The notes below the pieces were generated by a model, which worked only from the letters and a program-made list of their open reading frames with translations, searched no databases and had not been told where the DNA came from. A stretch of DNA of 64,000 nucleotides from assembly GCA_950295325.1 (NCBI GenBank), contig OX485804.1:69166033-69230032 (forward strand). The letters run 5' to 3'. A program made the position numbers and the translations under genes. The number at the start of each line of letters is the position of its first letter. Position 1 is the first letter of the stretch. Source of the DNA: Polytrichum commune (Eukaryota > Streptophyta > Polytrichopsida > Polytrichales > Polytrichaceae). Positions 11,176 to 24,779 of this stretch are shown one piece after another.

Positions 11176-12290
11176 GTAGAGGTACCCATTACTGACCACT
11201 TAAGCGAGTTTGTGTCAGATATGAAGAAGTAAAAGGCGGTGCAAATTTTTACCATCAAGGAGGATAGAAATTAGGAGGATTGCAATGTTTTTGATAATTT
11301 TATTCCTTAAATTGAATTTATTGTGAATTACAAAGCTAAAAGTTGGCCCAAACATCTACCATAACCTCTCGTTCTTCCTCACTTTAGGATCAAAACCAGG
11401 GGCATGTGTCATGGCACTATTGGTTCCGGCCTAAACAAAATTTAATCCCAACCAAATGAAAATTATGGCACCCTATAGGTTCCTGATGGGGTCCTGATCA
11501 TGATTAGTTGCTTTGACTACAATTATGTGTTTCATATCCTACATGAGGTGGGTGTTGATGGAAAAGTCTCCAAATAACACATGTGTGACTTAGAATTCCT
11601 CCATTTGGAAGTCTCTATGTGATATTGTCACTAAATAAAGGTGCGTCAATGAATATAACATTTAAATCAAGGCTTGTGAGCTCATAACTCTCCTTTGTAT
11701 TCAAACGAAACAAATCTTAAAGAATCGGAACCTAGTAAAGTGATGAACGTCTACTAAGGTAACCGACCCATTCCCAGCCACCACCCTATTTTTGCAACTT
11801 TGGCCAACCTATTTCTGTTCACCACATTATCAATCTTTGATCAGTGTTGACATGTCATGGTCGAAATCCAACTTAGCTAAATGTTTGTGGCTCATTTGCC
11901 AACTAGGTTTAAATTACAAGCATATTTGGGTGCTATTAATTATTGATTACATGAATCAAGCCTTCTCAACTTTCTAACAGATCAGTGATTGAGAAGAGGT
12001 AGTGTATATCAAGAGTATAGGTCAAAGTAAATATCCACTTAGAATATTCATAATAATTTGGTTATAAATAATTATTGAGAAAAACATTTTTTAAATGAAT
12101 CGTTTTAAATTCTATTTCTCTACGTGAGGAATTTTTACTCTGATCATACCTAAACTGCATATATGCTAAGTTGCTTAAGAATTGGTTGTTGCAGAGGCTT
12201 AATTAGATGAGGTGGAGTTAGAGGTGGCAAAATGGGCAAGGGAGAGTTGGATCCAATGTGAGCGACAATGTGAGCAAGTGAGCATTGTTT
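11176..12290. other. Unassigned spacer
   Basis: No gene, RNA or clear repeat is recognised. Open frames are at most about 60 codons. Confidence 0.5.
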
Positions 12291-13310
12291 CTCTGATGAC
12301 ATTCGTGAACATGTTGCTAGAGGTCAAGCTCTACTCTCTACTGCCCTTGTTTTGTGAACCCTTTTGTTTGACATAAACCCATTCCCGTTGTCGAAACCCG
12401 TGATATACATAAGAGAAATGTAACAATAAAGAGTGATATTTATATTGAGAACATCCATTTTCCTAGGGTTTTGGGATACAAGAGAAGGAGTGACACTAAG
12501 ATGGGTTATATTATGGAGGTGAGAAATTATTAAATGAAGGTAATTGATGAAACTCGTGAACATGTTGTTAGGTGCTAGGCTCCACTCTCTACTGCCCTTA
12601 TTTCGTGAACCCTTTTGTTTGACATAAACCCATTCCCTTTGTCAAAACCCTTGATATATGGAAAGGGGAATGTGACACTAAAGAATGAGATTTAAACTGA
12701 GAACATCCATTTTTCTGGGGTTTTGGGATACAAGAGAAGGAGTGACACTAAGATGGGTGATATTACGGAGGTGAAAATTTATTAAAAGAAGGCAACTAAT
12801 GAAACCCGTAAACATTTTGTTAGAGGCCTAGCTCGGCTCTCTACTGCCCTTTTTTCGTGAACCCTTTTGCTTGACATAAACCCATCCCCTTTGTCGAAAC
12901 ATGTGATATACATGAGAGAAATGTAACAATAAAGAATGAGAGTTAAACTGAGAACATCCATTTTCCTAGGGTTTTGGGATACAAGAGAAGGAGTGGCACT
13001 AAGATGGGTGATATTACGGAGATGAAAATTTATTAAAAGAAGGTAACTAATGAAACTCGTGAACATGTTGTTAGGTGCCAGGCTCCGCTCTCTACTCCCC
13101 TTATTTCGTGAACCCTTTTGTTTGACATAAACCCATTCCCTTTGTCAAAACCTACGATATATAAAAAAGGGAATGTGACACTTAAGAGTGAGATATAAAC
13201 TAAGAACATCCATTTTCCTAGAGTTTTGGGATACAAGAGAAGGAATGGCACTAAGATGGGTGATATTATGGAGGTGAGAAATTATAAAACGGAGGTCAAG
13301 TGGGAAGGAA
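12291..13310. repeat. Four-copy tandem array, 251-bp units
   Basis: The GTGAACATGTTG anchor (or a variant) begins at 12305, 12556, 12808 and 13059, a period of 251-252 bp. Every unit contains TCTCTACTGCCC (one variant reads TCTCTACTCCCC), ACCCTTTTG, GACATAAACCCATTCCC, CATCCATTTTCCTAGGG and ACTAAGATGGGT. Three units keep a similar open frame of 72-94 codons on the - strand. This follows from sharing the repeat and no protein family is recognised. Confidence 0.9.
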
Positions 13311-13796
13311 GTTAGGGTAACTCCCGGAACTTAATGAATAAAGAACAGTTGTTGGGTACTTCCAAGGACACACAGTGACAAACAAGGCGTGAGGAGTGGA
13401 CGTACATATGATATGCTTTCCAAGGCGGGAAAGAGTACTACTTCCATCAAAAAGAGCCTCACTTATATGACGGTGTTAACGGCCTCATAACTTACGCCGA
13501 CCATTTGTCGGCCAATGAGTGAGACCCCGCACATACCATTCAACACTAGCGCCAATCCAAGGACGAAGGACTTGGCCAAAAATACCTTATACCCGAACAA
13601 AAACAAAAAAGAGAAGGGCAAAGAAAAGTAGTAGTAGTAGTAGTAGTAGGGCTCTACTTAGCTTGAATGATGGGCATTCAAGGGGATGAAATGAACAAGG
13701 ACATGTGCATCTCCTCGAAGGGAAGGTAAGGTGGATGGGTCGCAAATGGTTGCCTTTTTTTGACTTGTCCTAGGATGTGAAATGAAACACACAATT
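13311..13796. other. Unassigned; (AGT)8 microsatellite
   Basis: A trinucleotide run (GTA/AGT) lies at 13627-13650. Nothing else is recognised. Confidence 0.5.
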
Positions 13797-14110
13797 AGTA
13801 CGAGATGGTTAGCGGATCTAAATCGCGGTTGTCACAACTTTTCTTATAATTTTGGGAGTTCGTATGAATATCCTATATTTTGTCAAAGTGAAGATTCTTG
13901 TGCTCATTATATGGTCAAGTAGAGTCCCCCTTCTCAATGATGTTGGGTGTTGAGTTTGACTGGTTAACATGTTTTGAGCACGTAGTTCAATCTCTTTTAA
14001 ACACGTGTCATGTTGTTGTCCAATCTAGGAGGGGCAAATAACCACACACCACACAAAAATGTAGGTGACTGATAAGGATATGTAACCTAATTAGACCCGT
14101 CTACCTTTGG
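13797..14110. repeat. Dispersed repeat G, reversed copy
   Basis: The reverse complement of this stretch matches 6549-6664 and 11061-11174. Landmarks on the given strand are GAAGATTCTTGTGCTCATTA, TTGACTGGTTAACATG and GAGCACGTAGTTCAATCTC. Confidence 0.55.
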
Positions 14111-17100
14111 ACGCACCCTAGAACTATGCCAAACATTTGATTAGTGTGGCATCTTCATCCATTAACTTCCATCTATTGAAACAATTAAGAAAGTGGACAT
14201 TTCCTTCACCAATTGTAACACTTTGGGCATTTAAAGTCTTTCATCTTAAGTCATCCCAATTTGGACAATAACATCCTTTAACCAAAATAAGTCTTATTGG
14301 AGCGGTTTTCAAAAGGCACTAGCTTTCAAATTACTTGATTACACCCCTTCATACCATGCCAAGGTAGAGCCTTGTATATATTCCTTTGCATGGCACAATT
14401 TTTGTGTGGAGGTTCTTGATTAAGGAATCGTGGTGTCTATGCAAACGCATCCATTGGGAAAGAAAAAATGTAGTTAGCTATCATATGCCATGTAAATGTC
14501 TAATACATAGAATTTGACTCTAAGAATAATAGCAGAGTCCCCAAATTAATTTGGAGGGATTCATTTGGCATGAACCGACTTTCAACCTAAAGTGGACTTG
14601 TTTTTACTAGAACCTCTACATCCATGATGGATAAGTTTACATCCTGTGGGGTAGGGGGGGGGGGACTTTTAAAAAGAAAGTTGGAATGATGTGTAAAGGC
14701 AACATTCTTTTGAAACCTAAGATGTTGAAGATCAGAATTCATGGTTGTCAATACAAAAGCAACTGCCATTTGGAACTCAATGTTTCATGGTATTATTCCT
14801 TGATAACTTAGTATGACTCTTGGCACTCAAATGATTAGAAATATATTTGTCTTTAGTCTTTGGATTTTTTTTTCTCTAATTTACTTCATTTTATTATAAT
14901 AAACCAAGGGGTTGGAAAAAAATTACCCCCTTCACAATTTGTAAGTATTTGTATGGACCCTCAAAACACCACAAATTAGATAAACAGGTAATTGAATGGT
15001 CCATTTCATTAGTCTAGGCCATGAAAATACCCCCTACAATAATACTCCTCAGCCGCACATGATATACGTGAAAATTTGTCACAAGTCACTGAAAAATAAG
15101 CGAATCTACCACACGGATAGATTAGCATATTTTTTGTCCATTGACAGAGGATGATCATCTAGGACTCATATGTTGGTCTAAGTGACAATTCCTTATTCAA
15201 AGACTCAGCTTGAATTAATCCAACCTTTCAATATAGATATGTATAAATGAAGCTCGACAACTTGCCAATTTTTTCTATGATTTATGACCCATTTATAATT
15301 GATATCGGCCAAGTACGACATTGCATCATACTTAATTGCCTCGCAATTGCCTCCCTATTTTACAAATTCAACTTGTATTGATACCAACCTACCAATCCCA
15401 ATTCTTCAATGAATCTTCAACCCTCCTCAAAAGGACTAAGCGGCTCTATTAAAACAAAGGCATCATGGTCTCACAACCTACAATAACCTCGAATGTTGAA
15501 ATGTTCTAGCTAGACACGCTCCAAGAAATTCATTGCTCTTTATGGTGAGTGTCTCCGTTCATTGAACAATTCAAAGCATAGAGAGGTCTTCTTCTTCAAA
15601 GAAATCTCATATGCTCTACAAAGCCCTCTACCATTTTTTTTTTGGATGCCCGTCCCGATTCATACCCAAGAGGTGAGCATTGTTACAAGGGAAGAAGGTC
15701 TAACCCTAATCCAAGTAGCATTCCTTTAATTAAATTGGGTGAAAATTTTCCTTGGGTCAAAGTGCTTTGACTTTTCCTGGAACACTTTATGCAAATCGCT
15801 ATGTGTTGGAATACGGGGGTTCAATTAAACTCTCTCCACTCTATATCTATTTTCATGAATCACCTTTCTAGCCCATTTGTAAGGCTAAATAACAACCTTG
15901 ATATGAGCAAGGACCACTTCTCTCTATTGAGGCTTACTCCGCATACTAATTTTGAGTTTTGCTTGTTGGATTTAAATTCGAAGCATTCATTATGAGTAAA
16001 ATAAAGTTGTTTGTAAAGGACCGGGGTCAAACTGGGCTTCATAGTAGGGCGGACCATGTTTCAGCCAATTGGAAACTTTAGGTACCAACCTCTTACTAAG
16101 ATATCATAAAATGAAAGAAGTTTTCAACTTTGGAAAAACCATTGAAATAGTAGTTTCCGAATTGATTTTCAAAGCTTTTGTATGTGTCCCATACATTGTG
16201 GGTTATTTTTTTTGGACAATTCTATGTGATGGCCCCACAAGAGACATGAAGTGGGCATGATCCTTCTATACATTATGATGTATGTAGACACATTTGGCAA
16301 AACTTTTTAATGAGTTGAATTCACCAAAGGAATGTGTTTGTCGTGAGGGGTGGACTCTTCATACCATGTATGAACTAACGTGAGTGTAAGTGGGATATTA
16401 TCTGAGGCATTAGCGTACATAGTATACATAAGGGGGATGTATTATCTTTCTCTAGTGTGTAAACTAAAAAAGGCTATTAAAAATGTTGAGTAATGGTAGG
16501 TGTGCAAAAGGGGGCCCTAGGGTTTAGAGAAAACCATTGACAACAAATGTGCTAGTGCCATCCAATTCACATTTTCATTCATTGTTGTTATATGATAACA
16601 ATCCTCAATGACTACCTTGTCCATTCTTGTTGGGGTTTGCATTTGGGTGAATCTAAGGTTTTGCAAACTTAAGGCTCATAGAGTGCTCATAGCTCCTTTG
16701 AGTTTTTTCTCTCTAGATTGTGGCTAAGTTACTATCATGCTCTTGTCTTTATTTGCTTGAGGCAATCTTTGAGTTGCATGTCATAGATAAAAAATCTTCA
16801 ATGACTTTCTCACTGGAAAGTGAATTGGATTTTATATGAAATAAATAAATACTTGATTTGAGGATTTTTTTATATATAGTGGAGACATTTATTACATTAA
16901 ATTGAAAAGCTTTGTATAAATAACTTGACTCCATTTTCTAGCATGCCATTAGTATGCATACAATTGTATTTCTCTATAAACTTCTCGTATATAGAGGGTG
17001 TAACTTCATTGCAACCCACGCACATCATTTAGATTTCCAAATGAAGAGTCCAACCCCAGGGCATGTTTCTAGTTGTTTGAGTATAATGAGCTTCCACAAT

Positions 17101-18429
17101 GAGATTCTTATGATATTTGTATACGCTCGAGCCCTCCCAAGATGAAGGAAGTGAAGAGTCTATGTTATAGATCTTCTCGAGGTCTTTGTTTGATAGTGTG
17201 GTGACATGAGACGAGGTGTATGGCTAAAGAATATTGTAATGGTTTAGCAATACCTCCACTTACAATTTATTTAACATAATGTGGTCTGCACTACTTTCAA
17301 CTAACTATCGGAATTCGATGTCGTTGTGGTCTACATTTATTTCAAGATGATGGGTTTCGTATAGGTTTCCGCCACACTAATTTTCCATTTTCAAAACAAT
17401 GCATTTTTGTCAAGACCTCGAATGAGTGAATGAGTTCCATTGACTTTTGATTTAAACAAGTTGGAGAACGATGACTTTTATACTACATTCGGAAATATGA
17501 TAGGAACAAACGTCATTGTCATTGATTTCAAAAACATAATTTCTTCAAGTACTCAATGATACTCTATCTAATATAATACAATTAGTGATTGAATACGTAA
17601 GTTCAATGAAATGGTTGGCATTGACAAATTAAAGGAAACCGCTATGCCACTAACCTCCTTGCTTTCCTTGTATAGTAAAATTGTCTAGTCCACAATATTT
17701 TAACTCCTAAATGTTGTAGGGATCATATATGACCCCATGACGAGGGAACATGATTTCCTTATGTCCCTTGATTTACTTTGAATCCAATTGCTTGGGGAAA
17801 TAAAGATGCATCCTCAATGAACTCATAGGGCATGGATTTTTCTTGTGGCGCGTAGAAATCTCTCATTACATAGATTTGCTGCATTTTGGGCAAATGGGCT
17901 CCAAGCGTGCTAAAGTATTGTTGCAACTTCTCCCTATCAAAACAACTCCTAATGTTTTGAAATGTTTTTATCGACTACCTCATGTGTATGGAGAGACACT
18001 AAGACAATGCGATTACAAAAAAATTGAATTATACTTGACCGTTAAATTATAGCCATATTTTCTACTCTCAAGACATTTCACAAAAAAATCACATTTGTAT
18101 TAATACACTTGACGTTTCTTCCACTTCAATTGTATTATCACGTGTTATCCCCCATTAGGGTTTGGCCAAATTCCTTGATTTGCTATGGAATCCATCACTT
18201 TTTATTATGGAGTCCTAATGGTGAAGTGGCCAATACTAAAAGGGCCACATAATCTAGCACTTCAACAAGTCCCGAGCTCCGGGCGGAACTCGACTGTTAA
18301 ATGATTCATCAATGACACCAACAAAAAAATAACGACTATTTGAAAATACATCTCGTAAAAAATGCAACAATCAAGCTCGGAGGTTGGCACATTTAATAGG
18401 CTAGAGCTCCGAAATGGTATGTAGAAGGA
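14111..18429. other. Unassigned spacer, 4.3 kb
   Basis: No gene, RNA or bounded element was recognised. A G11 run lies at 14654-14664. All open frames are short, motif-free and mutually overlapping. Confidence 0.5.
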
Positions 18430-18770
18430 CCCTCTACCTTAGATGGTGCTTTAAAAATGACAATTCAAGTGTGGAGCATAGATACTATCATAAGAGGTAA
18501 AGAAATGAACCCTACTTCTAGCATTTGACAAGGGATTCCAAAACATCAAAGATGTCTTATTTGAATTCCGTATGCAAAAGTTATATGGGTTTAAAATGTT
18601 ATTGATAACTATTGGTAGATGACCTAGCGGCCCAAACCAAAACATGAGTTTGATGTAGGATGGCCCGGTGGTGGATATTCTCAAAATCAGTATGTACTTA
18701 TTGTGCAAGACATTAGGGTGTTGGTCTTGTTGGTTCTAGATGTGATGTTCGTTTTAACACCATCTTTGTT
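18430..18770. repeat. MITE family C copy
   Basis: The ends are inverted: CTTAGATGGTGCTTTAAAA at the left and, reverse-complemented, CAAAGATGGTGTTAAAAC at the right. The body carries GTATGTACTTATTGTGCAAG and AGGGTGTTGGT, shared with 24780-25030, 33703-34007 and the split copy at 50641-51775. Confidence 0.6.
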
Positions 18771-19984
18771 GACATTTAGATGATCAAGGTGTTTTTGAGA
18801 GAATGAGATAGCTTAAGATGAAAGGTGTCATTAGTTGGAAAAATGAAAGATAACATCCATTATGGTTGTAGGATGCCTATATGCTTGTCTTGTGAAGAAC
18901 ACTACATTGCATGTATTTGACAATAAAAAATATATTTGTGTGTTGATTAAAAAATGTGACTCTTTCTATACCAAATTTGCACTATATAGTTAGCACAAAA
19001 ACCTCCCAAGAAACAACTAGATATACAATATTATGTATGACAACAATGACCAAATATACTACATACAAAAATAAAACTAGCACTAGAGTACTATTGTGCT
19101 TTTGATTCACGATTCTCTCTCTCTCTTATTGATTAAAAGAGGTAAATAATTTTTTTGCCGAATAACACTTTCAATTTCTATTTTCAATGAGATGTTATAA
19201 TCAGATCCAACATTGTCATTTTTTTAGCACAAGTTCTTGAAGTTCCTGAACATGATCATCTATGACAAGTGGTGTGAGATTCAACCTAGCTAGGCTCGTG
19301 AGGATTCAAGACTAGGTATAACCTCCGATAGGAAGTTGTACTTGTACTTGATATCGATAGACTAAATTATGATATCCTCAGCGTCTCGTTGTTAGATAAA
19401 AATTGGGATTGTAAATTGATCTAACTGGTCCACTACACGTAGTCGTTGCTTGAATTAAGCGTGGGCCACGGAATGTTATGCAAATTCCATGTGATAGAAA
19501 GACATCTCGGTGTCTACGTCTTTACCTCCAACTCATATGGTCATCTTGCATCACATTCATTCCTAGATCCACGCCATCTTTGCAACCTAGTCTTGCCAAG
19601 CAACATTTGTTTTCGTGAGGGGGGTAAGTTGTGTGTATGTGTCATGTAAGTGGTGATAGTTGGAAGTGCCTCCAACTTCTATAAATCTTTTTCTTTGCAA
19701 ATCCCATAAACTTGTGTGCTAGCTAGTAAACTTGTACTAATACATGAATCCACTTGTCAATGGAACGGGCATCTCTCTTCAAACTTACGTTGTCATTGAG
19801 GCGATCACCTAATAAACATCCACCAATCCCAATAATTCGGCAAGAAGTGAAAATCTCTCTCTCTCTCTCGACCGTGCTCATAACATTAGTCAGTCTCTCG
19901 TGTATGCATGCTTTCCTTAAATAGCATGTCCCTATTTTTATCGATAAAAAAATTAGCCATGGAATATAGTGTCTTCCCCTTGGC
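18771..19984. other. Unassigned spacer
   Basis: No gene is recognised. There is a short CT-rich run near 19115-19125. Confidence 0.5.
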
Positions 19985-20440
19985 AGCTGGTCTTCTAGCT
20001 ACATTGTTTATCCCAATTAGTGTGTGTTACTATTCGGAGTTACGTAGTGTTATGACTGTTTAATGAGATCCTAATATTTCACCAAGCAAAGTCATTTATG
20101 TTCAATAATGTCCGAAGAACCTAGTGAAAGTTGAGCTTTTGAGTAAGACGTTACAATAGTGTGAAACTCCAAGTAGTAACATGCTCTAATTGGGACATCC
20201 ATTGTAGTTGGGCTTCTAGCTACGCGGATTATCCATTTAGTGCGTGTGACTGATTGGAGTTATGTGGTGCTATAACCAATCGATGAGAATGTAATATTTG
20301 ACCAAGTAAAGTCATTTATGTTCTACAATACTCGAAAAACTTAATGAAACTTTCGTGAGTAAAAACTTTCGTGAGTGAACCGCCAAGCAAGACGTTATCG
20401 CATCGCACAAAGATTCCAAAGAACAACATGCACGAATTGG
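19985..20440. repeat. Family E element, two tandem copies (~221 bp)
   Basis: CTTCTAGCTAC begins at 19992 and 20213. Both copies continue with ATTAGTGTGTGTTACT-type sequence, GGAGTTAYGTRGTG, GTCATTTATGTTC and AAGACGTTA. The ATTAGTGYGKGTKAC...GGAGTTRTGT core is also the inverted terminal sequence of the element at 60694-60908. Confidence 0.65.
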
Positions 20441-21424
20441 GATAAATCAGTGTAATTGATCAGCATTGAGATTTGACCCCGTCAAATGTCCGACACACCT
20501 GTCAAATTTTCATCATGTTTACATTTGGGATCGTGATTTCGGACATTTGGGGTTTGTGACGGGTGCAAACCTCGACCCCAGAGTTTGTCTCCCTCAATAC
20601 ATTTATACACATAATAAGGTTGTGTAGTAAGGCAAGACATGCCGAAAATATGCCGAAAATAGGAAAGATTCGACCGATGCCGGGTCACCTTGGCTGTATC
20701 CTTTTACATCTGCGTGTACGGAGCTCTCACGTTACACTTCCACTCAACATGTAAGGCAACCCAATATTCCCTCATCCTTGGAATCCTGGAAGAATAATAC
20801 TTGACAAATTCCTGGACCCCAGAGCCCAAGGACTCCGGGCTCAAGGCTGAGGAGTGTTGTTATGCTCATATACTAGTCGATATGTCATACAAAATAAAAC
20901 AAAACAACACCACAACACCACAACCAACACATTTGGGAAGCATCTACAGATGGACAAATGGATCGTAGGTGCCCATGGGCATATTCACGAGATTCAACCC
21001 GGCTCTAGTTCCGGCCACGTGTCGCCTGAAACCACTGCACAAGTTCTGGAGCCAATTGTAAGCCCAGTTTTTTGATGAGCCAGCTGCGGCAGGAGTGGTG
21101 CTCTAACTTAGCTCCCTCCTAGCGTAGTACGATCATCTCAGAATACGAATGCATGGTGCATATAGTAAGGTATAACATTAATTAACTTGTCATCCTTTTT
21201 GAGGCTCAACAGATAGCTGAGCCTTTTTGAGCATAAAGGGCCAAGGTGAGTGGGCCCATGACATCTCAAATAGCTCAACAAACTCTCTACGAATTCCATT
21301 AAGTTACTGTCCGTAGGAGCTGAGCTTGCTCACAGGCCTTGTGATGAGGGCACTTTCAGCTTTATGATGCACGCAGACACCTCACTGTTGGGATTCGAGC
21401 ACACCGAGTCTAGTCCGATGCCCA
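20441..21424. other. Unassigned spacer
   Basis: No gene is recognised. Base composition is slightly more GC-rich near 20480-20760 and 20980-21080, without a supported coding frame. Confidence 0.45.
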
Positions 21425-21731
21425 AGGAGATTTTTGGGCATAATCGGTCAAACTCCTAGTGTTTCCAAGTCCAACCAGTTACATGGTGGTGATCGATCTT
21501 TTGGTTTCTCTTTTTAAATTCCAATCATCCATGACAATGTTTCTTGGCAAGTTGCTCACAATATAAGGTAGGGTTTCGGCCAAAGGAGGAACTGATCCAT
21601 CATTCATGACAATATTTGTTCACCTTATATATAAGAAAGTGTGATCTGAAAAGTTACCATAGTGACGTGAAATACCACGGTGACACTACATACCATAATT
21701 AGTGTGGATGTCGGTTCTTCGCGTTCATTGG
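21425..21731. repeat. MULE-family right portion with TIR
   Basis: A hairpin-arm segment (GATTTTTGGGCATAATCGG, CCAACCAGTTACATG) joins directly to the CTACACTAAAT-module interior (CATCCATGACAATG, TACCATAGTGACGTGAA). It ends in TTCTTCGCGTTCATTG, the family terminus. The left end is missing. Confidence 0.65.
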
Positions 21732-21759
21732 TCTGCTCTCATCAAAAGATGCAAAATTC

Positions 21760-22790
21760 TCCGAATGAACGATGCGGATCTCATCATTGCATGATTTGGG
21801 ATCCAAGGGTTGAGATGCAAAAGTGATAAGAGCTCTCTAATTGAATTGAAGATTACGGGCGTCATACTCAGCAAGAGGAGAGTGTTGGACGAGGTGCAAT
21901 ACCATCTGATCAACGAGACATCTGGCACATGTCCAAGGTGGTTATGGAGCATATCAATGGTTTATTCATGGACATAAACTGGGGATGACGAATTGATTGA
22001 GTGGTTGTTGTCTATGTGGAAATAGAAGCACATGAGAATGAGAGAAATGCTCTCCACTTTGAGAGTCGAAATCCAAAGAGTTGAGATGCAAAATGATCCA
22101 AATTGAAATTGAAGATTAGGGACGTCATATTGACAAGACATCCACCTACTCAAGCAAGTTATGGAGCATAGACAATCTGCTCGTGGACATAAACAACTAG
22201 AGGTTATGAATGACATATGGTCTCTTTGTGGATAGAAAAACAAAGGGGCATTTGCAGGAAATGTGGTCCACTTGGATGAGCAACCGGTTATAAATTGTAT
22301 ATAACTTGTTAGAAGAGAGGCTTGGATGACGAGCTGCAATAACAACAAGACATCCTACTCCAACTCTTTATGTGGCCGCTCTACTCATGGACGTAATTGG
22401 AGGTTATGGATGAAATGTTCTTTGCTCGGATTATGAAGAGAAAAAGATAAAGATAAAAAAAGCACATGGGAGTTGCTAGAAATGCACTTCACTTGGATGA
22501 ACCATCAGTTATTTTCCACCTCTCAAATTCTCTTTACTTCAACACCTCACGAACGATTGATGACTTCTACTTTCTTGCCCTTGATTTATGAGTGAATTGA
22601 TAGATTTGTGAAAGACCAAAAATCACAAGCATGCATCCTTGTATCTTTTTCCTCATGCTGCCAACCATGGGACATGTACCAATATGCTCATGAATGTCAT
22701 GAATAAAATGCTCTCTGCATGGATAGAAAAACACATGGGAATTGCTAAAAGTGCTCTCCACTTAGATGAGCGACTAGCTAACTTACGCGC
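21760..22790. repeat. Four-copy diverged tandem array (~216-270 bp)
   Basis: A segment of the type CACATGGGARTTGCTARAAA, TGCTCTCCACTT, GGATGAGC recurs near 22031, 22247, 22462 and 22732. Units also share AATTGAAGATTACGG and GTTATGGAGCATA. Open frames on the - strand track the repeat and are not called. Confidence 0.6.
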
Positions 22791-23002
22791 CACCTCTCAA
22801 ACTCTCTTCAATTAAAACTTCCCAACCTCCCAAGTGATCGGCATCTTCTCCCTCCCCACCTGCTCACCCGCGATTTGCCAGTGACTTGGTAGATTCGTAA
22901 AAGATTAAGTATTGCAGTTATTATTGTTATTTTTACCATTATTTCTTTTCCTCCTTGCAAATGAAAGGATATTCATGCCAAAGATAAGTTCTGTGATGTA
23001 AA

Positions 23003-23384
23003 CTAAGGGCCGGTTTACACTACGGTGGAGAAGGCCTCCGATCGGTCAAGAATGCTTGGCCAAGACATGGTTATATGAGGCAAATGGTGGATGTGCCGGA
23101 GAAGAATTAAAGGCAATAAAATATTTTTATTGAGTTGGGCTTCTCCGGCCTCTTGAGGCCGGACAAGAAACTCCTCCTCCAGAGAAGCCCAACTCCAAAA
23201 AGTGCCGCCATGTAGGCGGCCATGTCATTTTATCATCCATGAGAAAAGTTCACCACCATTGTTTTCTTCACCTAGTGTAAACACCCACCGGTCAAGAGTT
23301 GCATTTTCGACCAATCACAATTGAGAAACGCCCTTTTTTTCATGACCGGTGGACTTCTCCACCGTAGTGTAAACCGGCCCTTAG
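23003..23384. mobile_element. 382-bp foldback element with perfect ~30-bp TIR
   Basis: The left end CTAAGGGCCGGTTTACACTA continues CGGTGGAGAAG, and the right end is its exact reverse complement. A second, internal inverted repeat pairs GTTGGGCTTCTC (about 23138) with GAGAAGCCCAAC (about 23188). No target duplication is visible beyond the palindromic CTAA/TTAG. A GGGCC terminus next to TAA/TTA recalls PIF/Harbinger MITEs, but the flanks are not a direct repeat, so the class is open. Confidence 0.8.
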
Positions 23385-24114
23385 CCAATCAGAGAGGGAG
23401 ATTTCAACTATAACTAATAGAATCTACCCAAAACTGGACTTCTAGAGTGACACTGACATGGAAACCATTTTCTTTCTTTTTCTCTTTCTTTCTTCTTTGC
23501 TTTCTTTCACGGTGCAACATATTGAAGGGTGTGGTGGGTCAGTTGGATGGAAGCGGTCCTTTTATTTCTTTGTTCTTTGGTAAGTTAGGAGGCCAATATC
23601 TCACTTCAAAGAACAGGTCCCCCACGAGGCTGAGGCCGGCCCCACCCTTGCTTGTCTTGTTTGCACGAACTCATTCACTTTCTTGGAAATTGAAGCCCCT
23701 CCTTGTCAAGGTGTCAGGGGTTTTGTAATCACGTTAAGTATTCCGACCTTGAGGGGCTTAGCTTTTCATAGCACCCATGATACAAGGGACACGGGGGATT
23801 CGGTAAGAACATACCGCCTAAAACTATCTACTTTAAGAGATTAGGTTATTGATCTAGCTTGAACATATTAATTTGGGTTTAAGATGCTCATACCATGATA
23901 TTAATCAGCCAGCTATGCATGCAGTTTTGTTTTGTTTATCCCTTAATCAATCGAGTTTACTTGAACATCACACTGGCCATTTGTATATCATGCGGATATC
24001 ATAATGTATAACCAACATCAACATAAACATGACAAAAAAATGAAATCCAATAATAATATTGCCAAAAAATGAAATATGTATGTAACAAGAAATCAGTGTA
24101 CTCCACATTTAATG
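23385..24114. other. Unassigned spacer
   Basis: A CT-rich stretch occurs near 23470-23510. A 93-codon open frame here lacks recognisable motifs and is not called. Confidence 0.45.
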
Positions 24115-24507
24115 CTACACTAAATGTGACATTTAGTGTCACCAATTCTCATTGTCGTGCTCAATACTAATCATAAACCGCGGTATAATGTCACCAACAC
24201 TAAAGATTAGCCAATAGTATTTGTCATTGTTTGTAAAAAAAATTGGGCATTATAAATTTACAGTGGCAAGTATTGCCACTTACTAAGTGATTTTTCATCC
24301 AAATTCCAATCATCCATGACAATATTCAATCATAAATTTGTTAGGATGCAAATTTTACCAAACTTTCTTTCAATAATTGGCGTTCCGATGAACTGAAAGT
24401 AAGTTGGGATGATAGTATTTGTAAACTTATTCATAGAAAGTGACGCTAAAAAAGGTATCACAGTGACATAAAATGCCATATGACACTAAATATCATATTT
24501 AGTGTAG
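24115..24507. mobile_element. MITE-like element, CTACACTAAAT ends, stand-alone
   Basis: Near-perfect inverted ends of 27 bp (CTACACTAAATGTGACATTT and, on the other strand, CTACACTAAATATGATATTT) enclose a 393-bp body matching 923-1303 (reversed) and 25973-26349. There is no open frame of note. Confidence 0.75.
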
Positions 24508-24613
24508 TTTCAATCATTTTGGTTATGAAATTCATTTGTCTAACGTTCATTACTAGAACCACATGCATTATACAATTATGTGGTTATGTCCAAATTTTAT
24601 GCACGAACCTAGA

Positions 24614-24636
24614 TTCTCTATCTATCTATCTATCTA
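24614..24636. repeat. (TCTA)n microsatellite
   Basis: A run of five to six TCTA units. Confidence 0.85.
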
Positions 24637-24779
24637 AGAATTACCTCCACTCCAAGACTAAATTGAATGGATCACCAATCTCGTTCATTGTGGAGAAATC
24701 AATTTTCAATCAACCCAAGGTATAGGGTGCTACAACCATCACTTCAAACATTGAGTACATCTACTAGAATTAGATTGAT

